64,000 nt of DNA from Massilia soli (lineage in GTDB: Bacteria; Pseudomonadota; Gammaproteobacteria; Burkholderiales; Burkholderiaceae_D): contig NZ_JAFBIL020000005.1 of NCBI RefSeq assembly GCF_016809835.1, positions 1 through 64,000 of the forward strand, in the 5' to 3' direction. Position numbers and translations under genes: made by a program. Shown in pieces: positions 10,414 through 20,342 of this stretch (positions are counted from its first letter, which is position 1; every line of letters starts with the position of its first letter). Below the pieces are notes generated by a model that was given only the letters and a program-made list of their open reading frames with translations, had not been told where the DNA came from and searched no databases.

Positions 10414-11859
10414 TTATTGGCGCGGCTTGATGACTTCGTAGCGCGTCGTATTGTCGCGCCGCACCAGCAGTGCCACGCTCTTTTTCGGGTCGAGCTTGGC
10501 GATGATGGCGTTGAACTGGCGCGCGTCCTTGACGTCGACGTTGTTCACCTGAAGGATCAGGTCGCCGGCGCGCAGTCCTGCCGCCGCCGCCGCGCCGCTG
10601 CTGGCGTCCACCCTGACGCCGGTTTCGCCGCGCAGCGCCGCGCGCTGGGCTTCGGTGAGGTCGGACACGGTCAGGCCAAGGGCGTTCGGTGGCGCGGCCG
10701 GGCTCGGGGCTTTCGGCGCCGCCGCGCCTGCCGCACGCTCCTCCTCCAGCTGCGCGACGTTGATCGCGATGTCTTGCTGCTGGCCCTTGCGCCACACCGT
10801 CACGACCGCGCGGCTGCCGATTGCGCTCGCGCCCACCAAGCGCGGCAGGTCCGCGCTGCGTTCGATCGGCTGGCCGTTATAGCGCAGGATGATGTCGCCG
10901 ACCTTGATGCCAGCCTTGTCGGCAGGACCGCCCGGCTCCACCAGCGACACTTCCACGCCGCGCGCCCTTCCCAGGCCCAGCGATTCGGCCACTTCCTTGC
11001 TGACTTCGCCAATCTGCACGCCGATCCGGCCGCGCGTCACCTTGCCGGTTTTCCTGAGCTGGTCGGCAACCCGCATCGCTTCGTCGATCGGCACGGCGAA
11101 CGAGATGCCGTTATAGGCGCCCGACAAGGTGGCGATCTGCGAATTGATGCCGATGACTTCGCCACGCATGTTGATCAGGGGTCCGCCCGAATTGCCGGGA
11201 TTGACCGCGACATCGCTCTGGATCAGCGGCAGGTAATCGCCGGTGTCGCGCGCCTTGGCCGAGATGATGCCGGCAGTGACCGAGTTGTCCAGGTTGAACG
11301 GCGAGCCGATGGCGATCACCCACTCGCCCACCCGGATCTTGCCGGAATCGCCGACCACCAGGCTTGGCAAGCGGGTCGCCTCGACCTTGAGCACGGCGAC
11401 GTCGGTGCGCTTGTCGGCGCCCAGCACCTTGGCCTTGAATTCGCGCCGGTCGGTCAGGGTGACGAGCACTTCGTCCGCGCCCTCGACGACGTGGGCGTTG
11501 GTCAGCACCAGCCCGTCGTTGGAAATGATGAAGCCCGAGCCGACGCCGCGCTGGACATCTTCCTGCCCCGGAACGCCACCGCGCGGTACGCGCGGCATGC
11601 CCGGCACGCCAAAGAAGCGGCGCAGGAATTCCTGCATTTCTTCGTCCGGCCCGCCCTGCCCCGGTTTGACCTTCTCGCTGGTGCGGATGTTGACCACCGC
11701 CGGGCCGACCTTGTCGATCAGGTTCGTGAAGTCAGGCAAGCCCGTCACCAGCGGTGGATTGGCTTGCGCCAGCACTGTGGCGGGTGCGAAGAACAGGCCC
11801 GCGCTGGCGATCAGCGCGGCGGACAACAGCTTGCTACCAGCGGAGGATGTCGTGGTCAT
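10414..11859 (-). CDS. degP: Do family serine endoprotease (DegP/MucD type)
   Basis: This is a periplasmic protease and chaperone that removes misfolded envelope proteins. From the ATG at 11859 it has 481 residues. A signal peptide ends near residue 32 (TVLAQA). The trypsin-like domain has H123 (TNAHVVEG), D153 and S224 (GNSGGPL), followed by two PDZ domains. An in-frame ATG at 11895 would add 12 residues before the signal sequence; neither start has a strong ribosome site. It follows rpoE and rseA; sigma-E control of the locus is inferred from the context. Confidence 0.95.
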   Translation of the reverse strand: MTTTSSAGSKLLSAALIASAGLFFAPATVLAQANPPLVTGLPDFTNLIDKVGPAVVNIRTSEKVKPGQGGPDEEMQEFLRRFFGVPGMPRVPRGGVPGQEDVQRGVGSGFIISNDGLVLTNAHVVEGADEVLVTLTDRREFKAKVLGADKRTDVAVLKVEATRLPSLVVGDSGKIRVGEWVIAIGSPFNLDNSVTAGIISAKARDTGDYLPLIQSDVAVNPGNSGGPLINMRGEVIGINSQIATLSGAYNGISFAVPIDEAMRVADQLRKTGKVTRGRIGVQIGEVSKEVAESLGLGRARGVEVSLVEPGGPADKAGIKVGDIILRYNGQPIERSADLPRLVGASAIGSRAVVTVWRKGQQQDIAINVAQLEEERAAGAAAPKAPSPAAPPNALGLTVSDLTEAQRAALRGETGVRVDASSGAAAAAGLRAGDLILQVNNVDVKDARQFNAIIAKLDPKKSVALLVRRDNTTRYEVIKPRQ

Positions 11860-11919
11860 GGGATGGGAAATGGTCAGGGACGATATTGTCGCCATGTTAA
11901 GCCAAATCCGGCAGCTTGT

Positions 11920-11947
11920 CGCGCCAGCACCGAATGGCGCTGGCGCG
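11920..11947. repeat. inverted repeat between rseA and degP
   Basis: CGCGCCAGC and GCTGGCGCG form a 9-bp stem with a 10-nt loop immediately after the rseA stop codon. No T tract follows on the minus strand. It may be a processing or mRNA-stability hairpin in the rpoE-degP transcript. Confidence 0.55.
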
Positions 11948-11952
11948 CGCGT

Positions 11953-12288
11953 TCAGGACGCGTTGATGATGGCGGGTTTGGCAGGCGGTTCGGCCGGTGC
12001 GCCATCGGCGCCGCGCGCAGGCGCCGCGGCAGTCGCTGCATTGGCGGCAGCGCGCCGGGGGTGCGCCGGCTCGGCCGCCAATCGCTCGGCCAGGCGCTCG
12101 GCAAAGCCGTCGGACAGGCTGGGCGAGGCTTGCGCGCGCAACTCGTCGCCGATGCGGAAGTAGGTGTTCCACGCGTGCTGGCCGTCGATGCTCTGCAGCG
12201 CCGCGAACGCCAGCTCGAGGTCGGCCGAAGGGAGCTCCCCATCAGACAGGGCCGAGATGTGCTCGCGGATTTTTTTGTGGGTATCCAT
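11953..12288 (-). CDS. rseA: short sigma-E factor negative regulatory protein (RseA N-terminal type)
   Basis: RseA binds and inhibits sigma-E in the cytoplasm. The 111-residue protein has the RseA N-terminal sigma-binding region (IREHISALSDGELP, then a helical FAALQSIDGQHAW segment). After about residue 75 it becomes an Ala/Pro-rich tail and stops. Unlike the classical protein it has no transmembrane segment and no periplasmic domain, and no rseB gene follows. Starts at 12300 or 12321 are also possible; 12288 matches the family N-terminus. It lies directly downstream of rpoE. Confidence 0.82.
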   Translation of the reverse strand: MDTHKKIREHISALSDGELPSADLELAFAALQSIDGQHAWNTYFRIGDELRAQASPSLSDGFAERLAERLAAEPAHPRRAAANAATAAAPARGADGAPAEPPAKPAIINAS

Positions 12289-12356
12289 CAGTGGTTCCAT
12301 CACAGTTGGTGTGTGATCCATGTTCCATACCGAGTCTTAAGCAATCATCGCTACAC

Positions 12357-12959
12357 CTAGTGTCGCTTGTCAACCGGGAAATCGAGCAGCGGCCTCAATT
12401 TCTCAGCGATCACTTCGCGTGCCCGGAAGATCCGGCTGCGCACCGTGCCGATCGGACACGCCATGACTTCGGATATTTCTTCGTAGCTCAACCCCTCAAT
12501 CTCGCGAAGGATGATCGCCGTGCGCAATTCCAGCGGCAGCGCTTCCATCGCGGCATTGACCGTGTGGGCGATCTGCTTGCTGGCCAACAACGACTCTGGC
12601 GTGTTGATGTCCCGCAAGCTGTCCGCATCGTCAAACGCTTCGGCGCGCTCTGCATCTGCCTCCGTGGAGGTAGGGGCACGCCTGCCCTGTGTGACGAGAA
12701 AATTCTTAGCCGTGTTGATTCCGATCCGGTATAGCCAGGTATAAAATGCGGAATCACCGCGGAAGTGCCGCAGGGCACGGTACGCCTTTATAAAAGTTTC
12801 CTGGACGACGTCTTCGGCTTCGGCGGGGTCATGGACAAGCCGCGACACCAGCCGCATCAGCCTGCGCTGATACTTGCCCACCAATAGGTCAAACGCCTGC
12901 CGGTCGCCAGCCTGGACGCGCTCAACCAGCAGTTGATCACCCTCGCGTTCTGTCGTCAC
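12357..12959 (-). CDS. rpoE: RNA polymerase sigma factor RpoE
   Basis: This ECF sigma factor directs transcription in response to envelope stress. The 200-residue protein has region 2 (DLLVGKYQRRLMRLVSRL, DVVQETFIKAYRAL, FYTWLYRIGINTAKN) and region 4 (ALPLELRTAIILREIEGLSY, CPIGTVRSRIFRARE), close to the E. coli RpoE group. The start is GTG at 12959, about 9 nt after an AGAGGA ribosome site. rseA and the Do protease follow on the same strand. Confidence 0.96.
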   Translation of the reverse strand: MTTEREGDQLLVERVQAGDRQAFDLLVGKYQRRLMRLVSRLVHDPAEAEDVVQETFIKAYRALRHFRGDSAFYTWLYRIGINTAKNFLVTQGRRAPTSTEADAERAEAFDDADSLRDINTPESLLASKQIAHTVNAAMEALPLELRTAIILREIEGLSYEEISEVMACPIGTVRSRIFRAREVIAEKLRPLLDFPVDKRH

Positions 12960-13027
12960 TGACCATGTCCTCTTGGCTGCGGCATGGGCGCGTCCCTATG
13001 CATAAGAGTTGGCCCGTTGCAATAAGT

Positions 13028-13516
13028 TCAAAGTATTTTGTGGAGTCTGAAAAAAACCTGATCCTGCGCTTCCTGCCCGCCAATTGCGCGGATTGCGACC
13101 GCCAATGCGCGGAACTCTTCCGCGCTGACGCTGTCAGCAAAGACCGCCACAACCACTGTTTTTCCATCATCGCCGCGCGTCAGCAGCATCAGCAAACCCG
13201 CCCATAACGTAGAGCCCGGCAACAGCCTGCACGGCGCAGCTTGAGCCACTTCTTGCGCCAGCTTATGTTGTACCGTTACACGCATCTCGCCGAGTCCAGA
13301 TATATCAATCCGGCGCTTGTTTCCGGCAGAGACAAGCGCGCCGGCGGCGCCCGCTGCCGCCGCCAGGCAACAGGCGGCGATCAGCCATGGCGCGCGGAAC
13401 GCACCCGGTGCGGCCAGCGGCACGCACGCCATCGCCAGGTGAATCGCGGCGGCGACGGCCAGGGTGCCGCGCAACAGGCGCGACGGCTTGACGACGGCGC
13501 TTACCGCGATGGACAT
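13028..13516 (-). CDS. YgfX-like membrane protein
   Basis: This 162-residue protein has two hydrophobic N-terminal segments (about 14-34 and 42-64) separated by a short loop. A soluble C-terminal domain follows, with a GEMRVTV strand and a SVSAEEFRALAVAIR helix. The layout resembles YgfX/CptA, a small membrane protein; the resemblance is a judgement from pattern, not a search result. The start at 13516 is preferred because a longer frame would run into the fabF terminator. It sits between fabF and rpoE, as in other Burkholderiales. Confidence 0.6.
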   Translation of the reverse strand: MSIAVSAVVKPSRLLRGTLAVAAAIHLAMACVPLAAPGAFRAPWLIAACCLAAAAGAAGALVSAGNKRRIDISGLGEMRVTVQHKLAQEVAQAAPCRLLPGSTLWAGLLMLLTRGDDGKTVVVAVFADSVSAEEFRALAVAIRAIGGQEAQDQVFFRLHKIL

Positions 13517-13563
13517 GATGTGTGATGGAGGTACGCGCCGGACTTGCACAGTGCCGGGCGAAA

Positions 13564-13589
13564 AGAAAAACGCCGGCAAGATGCCGGCG
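13564..13589 (-). terminator. rho-independent terminator after fabF
   Basis: On the minus strand GCCGGC arms (CGCCGGC/GCCGGCG, 7 bp) with a 5-nt loop are followed by TTTTTC. It lies 56 nt after the fabF stop codon and ends the fatty-acid operon. Confidence 0.85.
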
Positions 13590-13645
13590 CTGTCTATTGC
13601 GCCAACCCGTATGACACGGGCTGGCGAATAAGGTTCAGAGCTACT

Positions 13646-14893
13646 TCAGATCTTGCCGAGGACCAGGGTCCCGTTGGTGCCGCCGAAGCCAAACGAGTTC
13701 TTCACCGCGATGTCGATCTTCATTTCACGCGCCTCGTTGGCGCAGAAGTCCAGGTCGCAAGCAGGATCCTGGTTGAAGATGTTGATCGTCGGTGGCGAGA
13801 TCTGGTGGTGAACCGCCAGTGCCGCGAACACCGCTTCGAGTCCGCCGGCGCCGCCCAGCAAGTGGCCGGTCATCGACTTGGTCGAATTGACCACCAGCTT
13901 TTTCGCGTGGTCGCCAAAGGTCTTCTTGATACCCTGCACTTCGGCCACGTCGCCCAGCGGCGTCGAGGTGCCGTGCGCGTTGACGTAGTGAACCTGATCG
14001 AGGTTGACTTCCGCATTCTTCAGTGCCGAGACCATGCAACGGCTGGCGCCGCTGCCGTCTTCGACAGGCGAAGTCATGTGGTAAGCATCCGCGCTCATGC
14101 CAAAGCCCAGCAGCTCCGCATAGATGCGGGCGCCGCGCGCTTTCGCGTGCTCGTACTCTTCCAGCACCATCACACCGGCGCCTTCGCCCAGCACGAAACC
14201 ATCGCGGTCGCGGTCCCAGGGACGCGAAGCGGTTGCCGGGTCGTCGTTGCGCGACGACAGTGCACGGGCCGAGGCGAAACCGCCGAGGCCGAGTGGCGAA
14301 ATGGTGGCTTCGGCGCCGCCGGCGATCATCACGTCGGCATCGCCATATTCGATCAGGCGGCCAGCCGCGCCGATGCTGTGCAGGCCGGTGGTGCAGGCCG
14401 TCACGATCGACAGGTTGGGGCCGCGCAGGCCGTACTTGATCGACAGGTTGCCAGAGATCATGTTGATGATCGAGGCCGGGACGAAGAACGGCGAAATGCG
14501 GCGCGGGCCGCGCTTGTCGTAGTCTTCCTTGGTCTCTTCGATCAGCGGCAGTCCGCCGATGCCGGAGCCGACGATGACGCCGATGCGGTCGGCATTTTCT
14601 TCGGTGACCACCAGGCCGGAGTCTTGCAGCGCCTGCATTCCTGCAGCCATGCCGTAATGGATGAAGGTATCCATGTGGCGCGCTTCCTTGCCGGGCATGT
14701 ACTCTTCGACGTTGAAGCCCTTGACCTCACCGGCGAAGTGGGTCGAGAACGACGACGCGTCAAACTTGGTGATATTGGCGATGCCCGACTTGCCCGCCAG
14801 GGCGGCGCTCCACGCATCGGCAATGGTGTTGCCGATAGGTGAGACGCAGCCCAGGCCGGTAATAACGACACGACGGTTTCGTGAACGGCTCAA
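13646..14893 (-). CDS. fabF: beta-ketoacyl-ACP synthase II
   Basis: FabF elongates acyl-ACP with malonyl-ACP in fatty acid synthesis. The 415-residue thiolase-fold enzyme has the active cysteine C167 in VTACTTG and the two histidines in [12 protein letters not shown] and [11 protein letters not shown]. The N-terminus [15 protein letters not shown] is diagnostic. The gene follows acpP by 25 nt in the plsX-fab operon and ends before a strong terminator. Confidence 0.98.
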   Translation of the reverse strand: MSRSRNRRVVITGLGCVSPIGNTIADAWSAALAGKSGIANITKFDASSFSTHFAGEVKGFNVEEYMPGKEARHMDTFIHYGMAAGMQALQDSGLVVTEENADRIGVIVGSGIGGLPLIEETKEDYDKRGPRRISPFFVPASIINMISGNLSIKYGLRGPNLSIVTACTTGLHSIGAAGRLIEYGDADVMIAGGAEATISPLGLGGFASARALSSRNDDPATASRPWDRDRDGFVLGEGAGVMVLEEYEHAKARGARIYAELLGFGMSADAYHMTSPVEDGSGASRCMVSALKNAEVNLDQVHYVNAHGTSTPLGDVAEVQGIKKTFGDHAKKLVVNSTKSMTGHLLGGAGGLEAVFAALAVHHQISPPTINIFNQDPACDLDFCANEAREMKIDIAVKNSFGFGGTNGTLVLGKI

Positions 14894-14918
14894 GCGATTC
14901 TCCCAAAAACGGTAAAGC

Positions 14919-15158
14919 TTAGGCCTTGACGTGCGCGGTAGCGTAGTCGATTGCTTGCTTCACGGTCGTGATCTTTTCTGCCTGCTCGTCAGGGATTTCC
15001 ATTTCGAATTCATCTTCCAGCGCCATCACCAGCTCTACGGTGTCGAGCGAATCAGCACCGAGGTCATCGACGAACGACGATTCGATCTTGATGTCCGCTT
15101 CGGCAACACCCAGTTGCTCAGCGACGATTTTTTTAACGCGTTGTTCGATATCCGACAT
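14919..15158 (-). CDS. acpP: acyl carrier protein
   Basis: This 79-residue acidic protein carries growing acyl chains on a phosphopantetheine arm. The attachment serine is S37 in [15 protein letters not shown], and the protein starts [17 protein letters not shown], close to E. coli AcpP. It is placed between fabG and fabF as usual. A 177-nt gap separates it from fabG, leaving room for an additional acpP promoter. Confidence 0.98.
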   Translation of the reverse strand: MSDIEQRVKKIVAEQLGVAEADIKIESSFVDDLGADSLDTVELVMALEDEFEMEIPDEQAEKITTVKQAIDYATAHVKA

Positions 15159-15335
15159 GTTTTGGCTCCATTGTGTGTGTTACGGAAAGTGCGCGCATTT
15201 TAGCAGGTTTGCGCGCTTAAAAACTAATTTCGGCGTATGACGCGAATTCAACCGAAAGTGCTGCTAAATGATGAGATCTCGCTGCCATTCGTAGATGGAT
15301 TTCCCATTGGAAACTGAGCGGCAGCGGGCCAGCCA

Positions 15336-16073
15336 TCAATTCATGTACATGCCACCGTTCACATGCAGCTCGGTACCGGTGATATATGCCGCTTGCGGGC
15401 CGGCCAGGAAAGCCACCGCGTGGGCGATGTCTTCGGGTGCGCCAAGGCGCGCCAGCGGAATCTGCGTCAGCAGCGCGGCGTGCTGGTCTGCCGACAGCGA
15501 CTTGGTCATGTCGGTATCGATAAAGCCCGGCGCCACGCAGTTGACGGTGATGTTGCGGCTGCCGATTTCACGCGCCAGCGCGCGCGTCATGCCGGCCACG
15601 CCGGCCTTGGCAGCAGCGTAGTTCATCTGGCCCGGGTTGCCGGACGCGCCGACCACCGAGGTGATGTTGATGATGCGGCCGGCCTTGGCTTTCATCATGC
15701 CGCGCAATACCAGGCGCGACATGCGGCCCACGGCGCTCAGGTTGGTCGAGATGACATTGTCCCATTCCTCGTCCTTCATGCGCATGGCCAGCTGGTCTTG
15801 CGTGATGCCGGCATTGTTGACCAGGATCGACAGGCTGCCGAACGACTTCTGTACGTCGTCGACGATGGCGCCACAGGCGGCGGCGTCGGTAACGTTCAAT
15901 ACCGCGCCTTTACCGCCAAATTCGGCGAGGTAGTCGGAAATTGCCGCCGCGCCCGATTCGGACGTGGCGGTGCCGACCACCTTGGCGCCCTGGCGCGCCA
16001 GTTCCAGTGCGATGGCTTTGCCGATGCCGCGCGATGCGCCGGTCACGAGGGCGACTTGGTTCTGCAGATTCAT
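15336..16073 (-). CDS. fabG: 3-oxoacyl-ACP reductase
   Basis: FabG reduces 3-oxoacyl-ACP with NADPH. The 245-residue short-chain dehydrogenase has the TGASRGIGKA cofactor motif, NNAG, and the catalytic set S139, Y152 and K156 (YAAAK). The C-terminus with HVNGGMYM is typical of FabG. It lies 33 nt downstream of fabD. Confidence 0.97.
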   Translation of the reverse strand: MNLQNQVALVTGASRGIGKAIALELARQGAKVVGTATSESGAAAISDYLAEFGGKGAVLNVTDAAACGAIVDDVQKSFGSLSILVNNAGITQDQLAMRMKDEEWDNVISTNLSAVGRMSRLVLRGMMKAKAGRIINITSVVGASGNPGQMNYAAAKAGVAGMTRALAREIGSRNITVNCVAPGFIDTDMTKSLSADQHAALLTQIPLARLGAPEDIAHAVAFLAGPQAAYITGTELHVNGGMYMN

Positions 16074-16106
16074 GGTTATCCTTTTGGTTCTGGTTCTGTA
16101 TGCAGC

Positions 16107-17051
16107 TTACGCGTTGAGCGAGGCGAGCACCCGTTCAAGCGCGGCCTGGTCGGTCAGCGCGTCGCCGGCCAGGCTGGCGTCGATCCGCTTGGCCATGCCG
16201 ACCAGCACTTTGCTTGGCGCGCATTCGATCACCTGGGTGACGCCGCTTGCCGCCATCTTCTGCATGCTTTCGACCCAGCGCACCGGGCCTGCGGCCTGGC
16301 GTACCAGCGCGTCCTTGATGCGGGCAGGATCGGTCTCGATGGCCACGTCGACGTTGTTGATCAGGTCGATCTGCGGCGCGTTGAAGGTGATGTTCTCCAT
16401 GTAGTCGCGCAGGCGGTCCGACGCCGGCTTGAGCAGCGACGAATGGAATGGCGCCGACACGGCGAGCAGCATGGCGCGCTTGGCGCCCGCGGCCTTGGCC
16501 AGTTCGCAGGCGCGCTCGATGGCCGCCTTGTGCCCGGCGATCACGATCTGGGTCGGTTCGTTGAAATTGACAGGCTCCACCACCAGCGATGGATCGGCCG
16601 CGCTGGCATCAAGGCATACGGCGCGCACTGCGTCAGCGCTCAGGCCGAGGATGACGGCCATGCCGCCCTGCCCGACCGGCACCGCTTCCTGCATCGCCTG
16701 GGCGCGGAAGCGCACCAGAGGCACGGCGTCCTTGAACGCGATCACGCCGGCCGCGACCAGCGCCGAGTATTCGCCCAGGCTATGTCCGGCAACCAGCGCC
16801 GGCTTGGCGCCGCCGGCGGCGATCCATGCGCGGTAGACGGCCACTGCCGCCGTGAGCATCACCGGCTGGGTGTTGGTGGTCAGGTCGAGGTCTTCCTTCG
16901 GGCCTTCGGCGATCAGCTTGCCGAGGTCGAAGCCGAGCGCATCGGACGCCTCAAGCACGGTCTGGTCGACGATGGCGTTGCCGGCGAAACCGCCCAGCAT
17001 GCCGACGGCCTGCGAACCCTGGCCGGTGAATACGAATGCGAATTTACTCAT
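16107..17051 (-). CDS. fabD: malonyl CoA-ACP transacylase
   Basis: FabD moves malonyl groups from CoA to ACP. The 314-residue protein starts FAFVFTGQGSQAVGM and has the nucleophile S91 in GHSLGEYSA. The acyltransferase arginine lies in VRFRAQAMQ and the catalytic histidine in SAPFHSSLL. It sits 25 nt downstream of fabH in the operon. Confidence 0.97.
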   Translation of the reverse strand: MSKFAFVFTGQGSQAVGMLGGFAGNAIVDQTVLEASDALGFDLGKLIAEGPKEDLDLTTNTQPVMLTAAVAVYRAWIAAGGAKPALVAGHSLGEYSALVAAGVIAFKDAVPLVRFRAQAMQEAVPVGQGGMAVILGLSADAVRAVCLDASAADPSLVVEPVNFNEPTQIVIAGHKAAIERACELAKAAGAKRAMLLAVSAPFHSSLLKPASDRLRDYMENITFNAPQIDLINNVDVAIETDPARIKDALVRQAAGPVRWVESMQKMAASGVTQVIECAPSKVLVGMAKRIDASLAGDALTDQAALERVLASLNA

Positions 17052-17076
17052 GAACTGGTGATCTCCGTGCTTGTTC

Positions 17077-18063
17077 TTACATCTTGAAGAGGACAGCGCC
17101 CCAGGTGAAACCGCCGCCTACCGCTTCGAGCATGACGTTATCGCCCGCCTTCACGCGGCCATCGCGTACCGCCTTGTCGAGCGCCAGCGGCACCGAAGCG
17201 GCCGAGGTGTTGCCGTGCTGGTCGACGGTAACGACCATCTTTTCCAGCGGCAGGTCGAGTTTCTTGGCGGTGCTCTTCATGATGCGGATATTGGCCTGGT
17301 GCGGAATCAGCCAGTCGATCTGCGACGACGTCATGCCGGCTTCTTCCAGCACTTCGTTGGCCACCTGCTCGAGTACCGTGACGGCCAGCTTGAACACCGC
17401 CTGGCCATCCATGTACAGGAAGGCGCTGCCTTCGATCGCGCCGCCGGCAAGGCTGCCCGGAATGCTGAGGATATCGGCGTAGCGGCCGTCGGCATGCATC
17501 TTGGTCGACAGCACGCCAGGCTCGCTCGAGGCGCTCATGACGATGGCGCCGGCGCCGTCGCCGAACAGCACGCAGGTGGTGCGGTCTTCGAAATTGAGGA
17601 TGCGCGAGAAGACTTCGGCGCCGATCACCAGCACGTTCTTGTGCACGCCGGCCTTGATGAAGGCGTCGGCCACCGAGACGGCGTAGACGAAGCCGCTGCA
17701 GACGGCCTGGACGTCGAACGCGGCGCTGTTGTTGTGCATGCCGAGCTTGCGCTGGACGATGCAGGCGGTGCTCGGGAAACTGCCGTGGAAGTCCGGCGTC
17801 GAGCTGGCCACGATGACCAGGTCGATGTCCTCGGGCAGCTTGCCCGCCATCTCGAGCGCCTTTTTGGCGGCCTCGACCGCCAGGTCGGACGACATCTGCT
17901 CGGTCGACGCGTAGTGGCGCGCGGAAATACCGCTGCGCGACACGATCCACTCGTCCGAGGTTTCGATTCCCTTGGCCGCCAGCTGCGCGGCCAGTTCATC
18001 GTTGGAGACGCGCCGTGCTGGCAGATAGCTGCCGGTGCCGATAATTTTGCTGTACAAAGTCAT
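17077..18063 (-). CDS. fabH: beta-ketoacyl-ACP synthase III
   Basis: FabH starts fatty acid synthesis by condensing acetyl-CoA with malonyl-ACP. The 328-residue protein has the active cysteine C122 in AVCSGFVYA. The histidine lies in [11 protein letters not shown] and the asparagine in [10 protein letters not shown]. It follows plsX by 10 nt. Confidence 0.97.
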   Translation of the reverse strand: MTLYSKIIGTGSYLPARRVSNDELAAQLAAKGIETSDEWIVSRSGISARHYASTEQMSSDLAVEAAKKALEMAGKLPEDIDLVIVASSTPDFHGSFPSTACIVQRKLGMHNNSAAFDVQAVCSGFVYAVSVADAFIKAGVHKNVLVIGAEVFSRILNFEDRTTCVLFGDGAGAIVMSASSEPGVLSTKMHADGRYADILSIPGSLAGGAIEGSAFLYMDGQAVFKLAVTVLEQVANEVLEEAGMTSSQIDWLIPHQANIRIMKSTAKKLDLPLEKMVVTVDQHGNTSAASVPLALDKAVRDGRVKAGDNVMLEAVGGGFTWGAVLFKM

Positions 18064-18073
18064 TCGAACCGTC

Positions 18074-19135
18074 CTACTGGGTAGTTGAGCCTGTCAAATC
18101 CTGATCAGGCGTGCGGGGCATCAGCTCAGCGATCAGCGTCGAGAGCTGCTCTTGCACATTATATTTTGCCGCATCGAACGAGCGTTTGATCGCCCACTCA
18201 AACGAGTAAGAATCCGCGCCGCCATGGCTTTTGAATACGAGGCCGCGCAAACCGAGCAGGCTGGCGCCGTTGTAGCGCGACGGATTGAAGCGGTTGCCGA
18301 TGTTTTTCAGCGCGCCGCGGGCAACCAGTGCGCCCAGCATGGTCAGCGGGCTGCGCTTGAATTCGCTGGTCATCACGTCCTTGACGAAGCGGCCAAGGCC
18401 CTCGACCGCCTTCAGCGTGACATTGCCGACGAAACCGTCGCAGACGATGATGTCGGTGGTGCCCTTGAAGATGTCGTTGCCTTCAACGTTGCCGTAGAAG
18501 TTAAGGATTCCGCGCTCGTGGTCCTCGCGCAGCAGCTTGGCGGTCGACTTGACCACCTCATTGCCCTTGATTTCTTCGGTCCCGACATTGAGCAGGCCGA
18601 TGGTCGGACGCGCGATGCCTTCCATCGCCGACACCAGCACCGACCCCATGATGGCGAACTGGTGCAGGTGGTGCGGCTCGCAATCGACGTTGGCGCCCAG
18701 GTCGAGCATGTAGGTCGGGCCGTTCTTCTGGTTCGGGAGGATCGAGCAAATGGCCGGGCGGTCGACGCCGGCCATGGTCTTGAGCACGTAGCGCGACACC
18801 GCCATCAGGGCGCCGGTATTGCCGGCCGAGACGCAGGCGTCCGCTTTGCCGGCCTTGACCATTTCGATCGCCACGCGCATCGACGAATCCTTCTTGCGGC
18901 GCAGTGCCACCTCGACCGGATCGTCCATTTCCACCAGTTCGGATGCATGCTGCACCGACAGGCGCGGATGGTTGTCCGCTTTATGCTTCTTGAGTTCGGC
19001 GCGCAACACCTCTTCCAGGCCGACCAGGATCAGCTCCGCCTGGGGTTCGCTATTGACGAAGGAAATTGCCGCAGGAATAGTGACAGTCGGGCCGTGGTCG
19101 CCGCCCATGCAGTCGATGGATATTTTAATTGTCAT
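18074..19135 (-). CDS. plsX: phosphate acyltransferase PlsX
   Basis: PlsX converts acyl-ACP to acyl-phosphate for phospholipid synthesis at the membrane surface. The 353-residue protein begins with [10 protein letters not shown] and has SAGNTGALM and the LDLGANVDC segment, all typical of the family. It is the first lipid gene after rpmF, separated by 191 nt that include a likely terminator. Confidence 0.97.
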   Translation of the reverse strand: MTIKISIDCMGGDHGPTVTIPAAISFVNSEPQAELILVGLEEVLRAELKKHKADNHPRLSVQHASELVEMDDPVEVALRRKKDSSMRVAIEMVKAGKADACVSAGNTGALMAVSRYVLKTMAGVDRPAICSILPNQKNGPTYMLDLGANVDCEPHHLHQFAIMGSVLVSAMEGIARPTIGLLNVGTEEIKGNEVVKSTAKLLREDHERGILNFYGNVEGNDIFKGTTDIIVCDGFVGNVTLKAVEGLGRFVKDVMTSEFKRSPLTMLGALVARGALKNIGNRFNPSRYNGASLLGLRGLVFKSHGGADSYSFEWAIKRSFDAAKYNVQEQLSTLIAELMPRTPDQDLTGSTTQ

Positions 19136-19261
19136 TTGTTGGGTTACCGCAAATCAACTACAACGGGCGGCAAGACGCGATCTGAAAACAGGCAGGCGCC
19201 AGCCAGATGCAGCGGATTTCAAAATGACGGTGTGCAAAAACTGATTGCAGCCGGGGACAAA

Positions 19262-19303
19262 GAAAAAGCGGCGCAACGCACGATTAATACGCAGCACCGC
19301 CTT
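19262..19303 (-). terminator. possible attenuating terminator after rpmF
   Basis: On the minus strand an imperfect G/C-rich hairpin (GGCGGTGCTGCG against GTGCGTTGCGCCGC) is followed by TTTTTC, 24 nt past the rpmF stop. It may partly separate rpmF from plsX, which are often co-transcribed. Confidence 0.5.
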
Positions 19304-19326
19304 CATCTTAGAAGACAAAACGTCGA

Positions 19327-19509
19327 TTACTCGTCGTTTTTGGTCTTCAAAACTTTACGACCACGGTAGAAACCGTTTGGCGAGATGTGGTGACGCAGGT
19401 GCGTTTCACCAGTGGTTGGCTCGATACCCAGCTGCGGAGCAACCAGGAAATCGTGCGAACGGTGCATGCCGCGCTTCGAAGGGGACTTCTTATTCTGCTG
19501 AACTGCCAT
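19327..19509 (-). CDS. rpmF: 50S ribosomal protein L32
   Basis: This 60-residue basic protein starts [20 protein letters not shown], the L32 signature, and ends with [10 protein letters not shown]. It lacks the zinc-binding cysteines found in some L32 proteins, as is normal for this group. It lies between yceD and plsX, the conserved order. Confidence 0.97.
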   Translation of the reverse strand: MAVQQNKKSPSKRGMHRSHDFLVAPQLGIEPTTGETHLRHHISPNGFYRGRKVLKTKNDE

Positions 19510-19686
19510 GATGACTCCTAATACATAAGTTCTAAAATTCTAACACAATCGACTTGCAAATACATGCTTATCGAGTATCCCAGCGGCAAATGTTACTTCG
19601 CCGACATGTTTAACGCTGTCTCACATTTCACTACACACTGCCATACTCGATTACTACACGCGTTTGACACGTCTGTTACGTACTGC

Positions 19687-20184
19687 TTATTCTGGTTTCA
19701 GCGATTTCAAGCCCGCAAATGGCGACGGCTTATCGGTCTTGAGGGACTCCAGCAGACTCGCGTCCGGGCACACCTCGTGTTTCGGCGCCAGCGGCAGGGC
19801 CAGCAAGGCCTCGTCTTCCAGCAGGTCGCGGATATCGCAGGTACGGCTGCCGACGATGACGTCGATGCTTTCGTCGGCGATGACTTCCTCGATCTCGTCG
19901 GCGTTTTCGTCGTCGCTGCCCAGCATCAGCACGGTCGACGAATCGATCTCGTACGCGAACGGGGTCAGGCAGCGCTGGCAATTCAGCTGGACCGTGCCCG
20001 ACACCGAGACCGTCAGCTGCGGATAACCATGCTTGCTGGTTGCGCCATCGACAGCCCAGGCGATGTCGCCCGACTGGTCAGCACATTCCTTGTTTAACCG
20101 GCTCATTTCGGCGACAGGCGTGACGCCGTCGCGATGGCCGTTGCTTCGACTAAATTCAAAAGCGTCGATGACAAAAGCGCTCAT
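19687..20184 (-). CDS. yceD: YceD family protein (DUF177)
   Basis: YceD family proteins are small acidic proteins encoded beside rpmF; in E. coli the protein is linked to 23S rRNA accumulation. The 165-residue protein has the conserved NCQRCL motif at about the middle and an acidic stretch after it (DDENADEIEEVIADE). It is the first gene of the yceD-rpmF-plsX-fab block and is divergent from maf. Confidence 0.9.
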   Translation of the reverse strand: MSAFVIDAFEFSRSNGHRDGVTPVAEMSRLNKECADQSGDIAWAVDGATSKHGYPQLTVSVSGTVQLNCQRCLTPFAYEIDSSTVLMLGSDDENADEIEEVIADESIDVIVGSRTCDIRDLLEDEALLALPLAPKHEVCPDASLLESLKTDKPSPFAGLKSLKPE

Positions 20185-20342
20185 TGCAGAAATTTTCCCC
20201 GGAAAACCTGCGATAATAACAGGCTTCTCGCCGCAGAGTCAAAGACTTAGCGCATTTTTTGCAGGCACGCGGCGAGACTTGTGGCTGGCCGGACAATCGC
20301 GTGGTTGCCGGGCTGGCGCCCACCCTTTTTCGGCCGCCCCAT

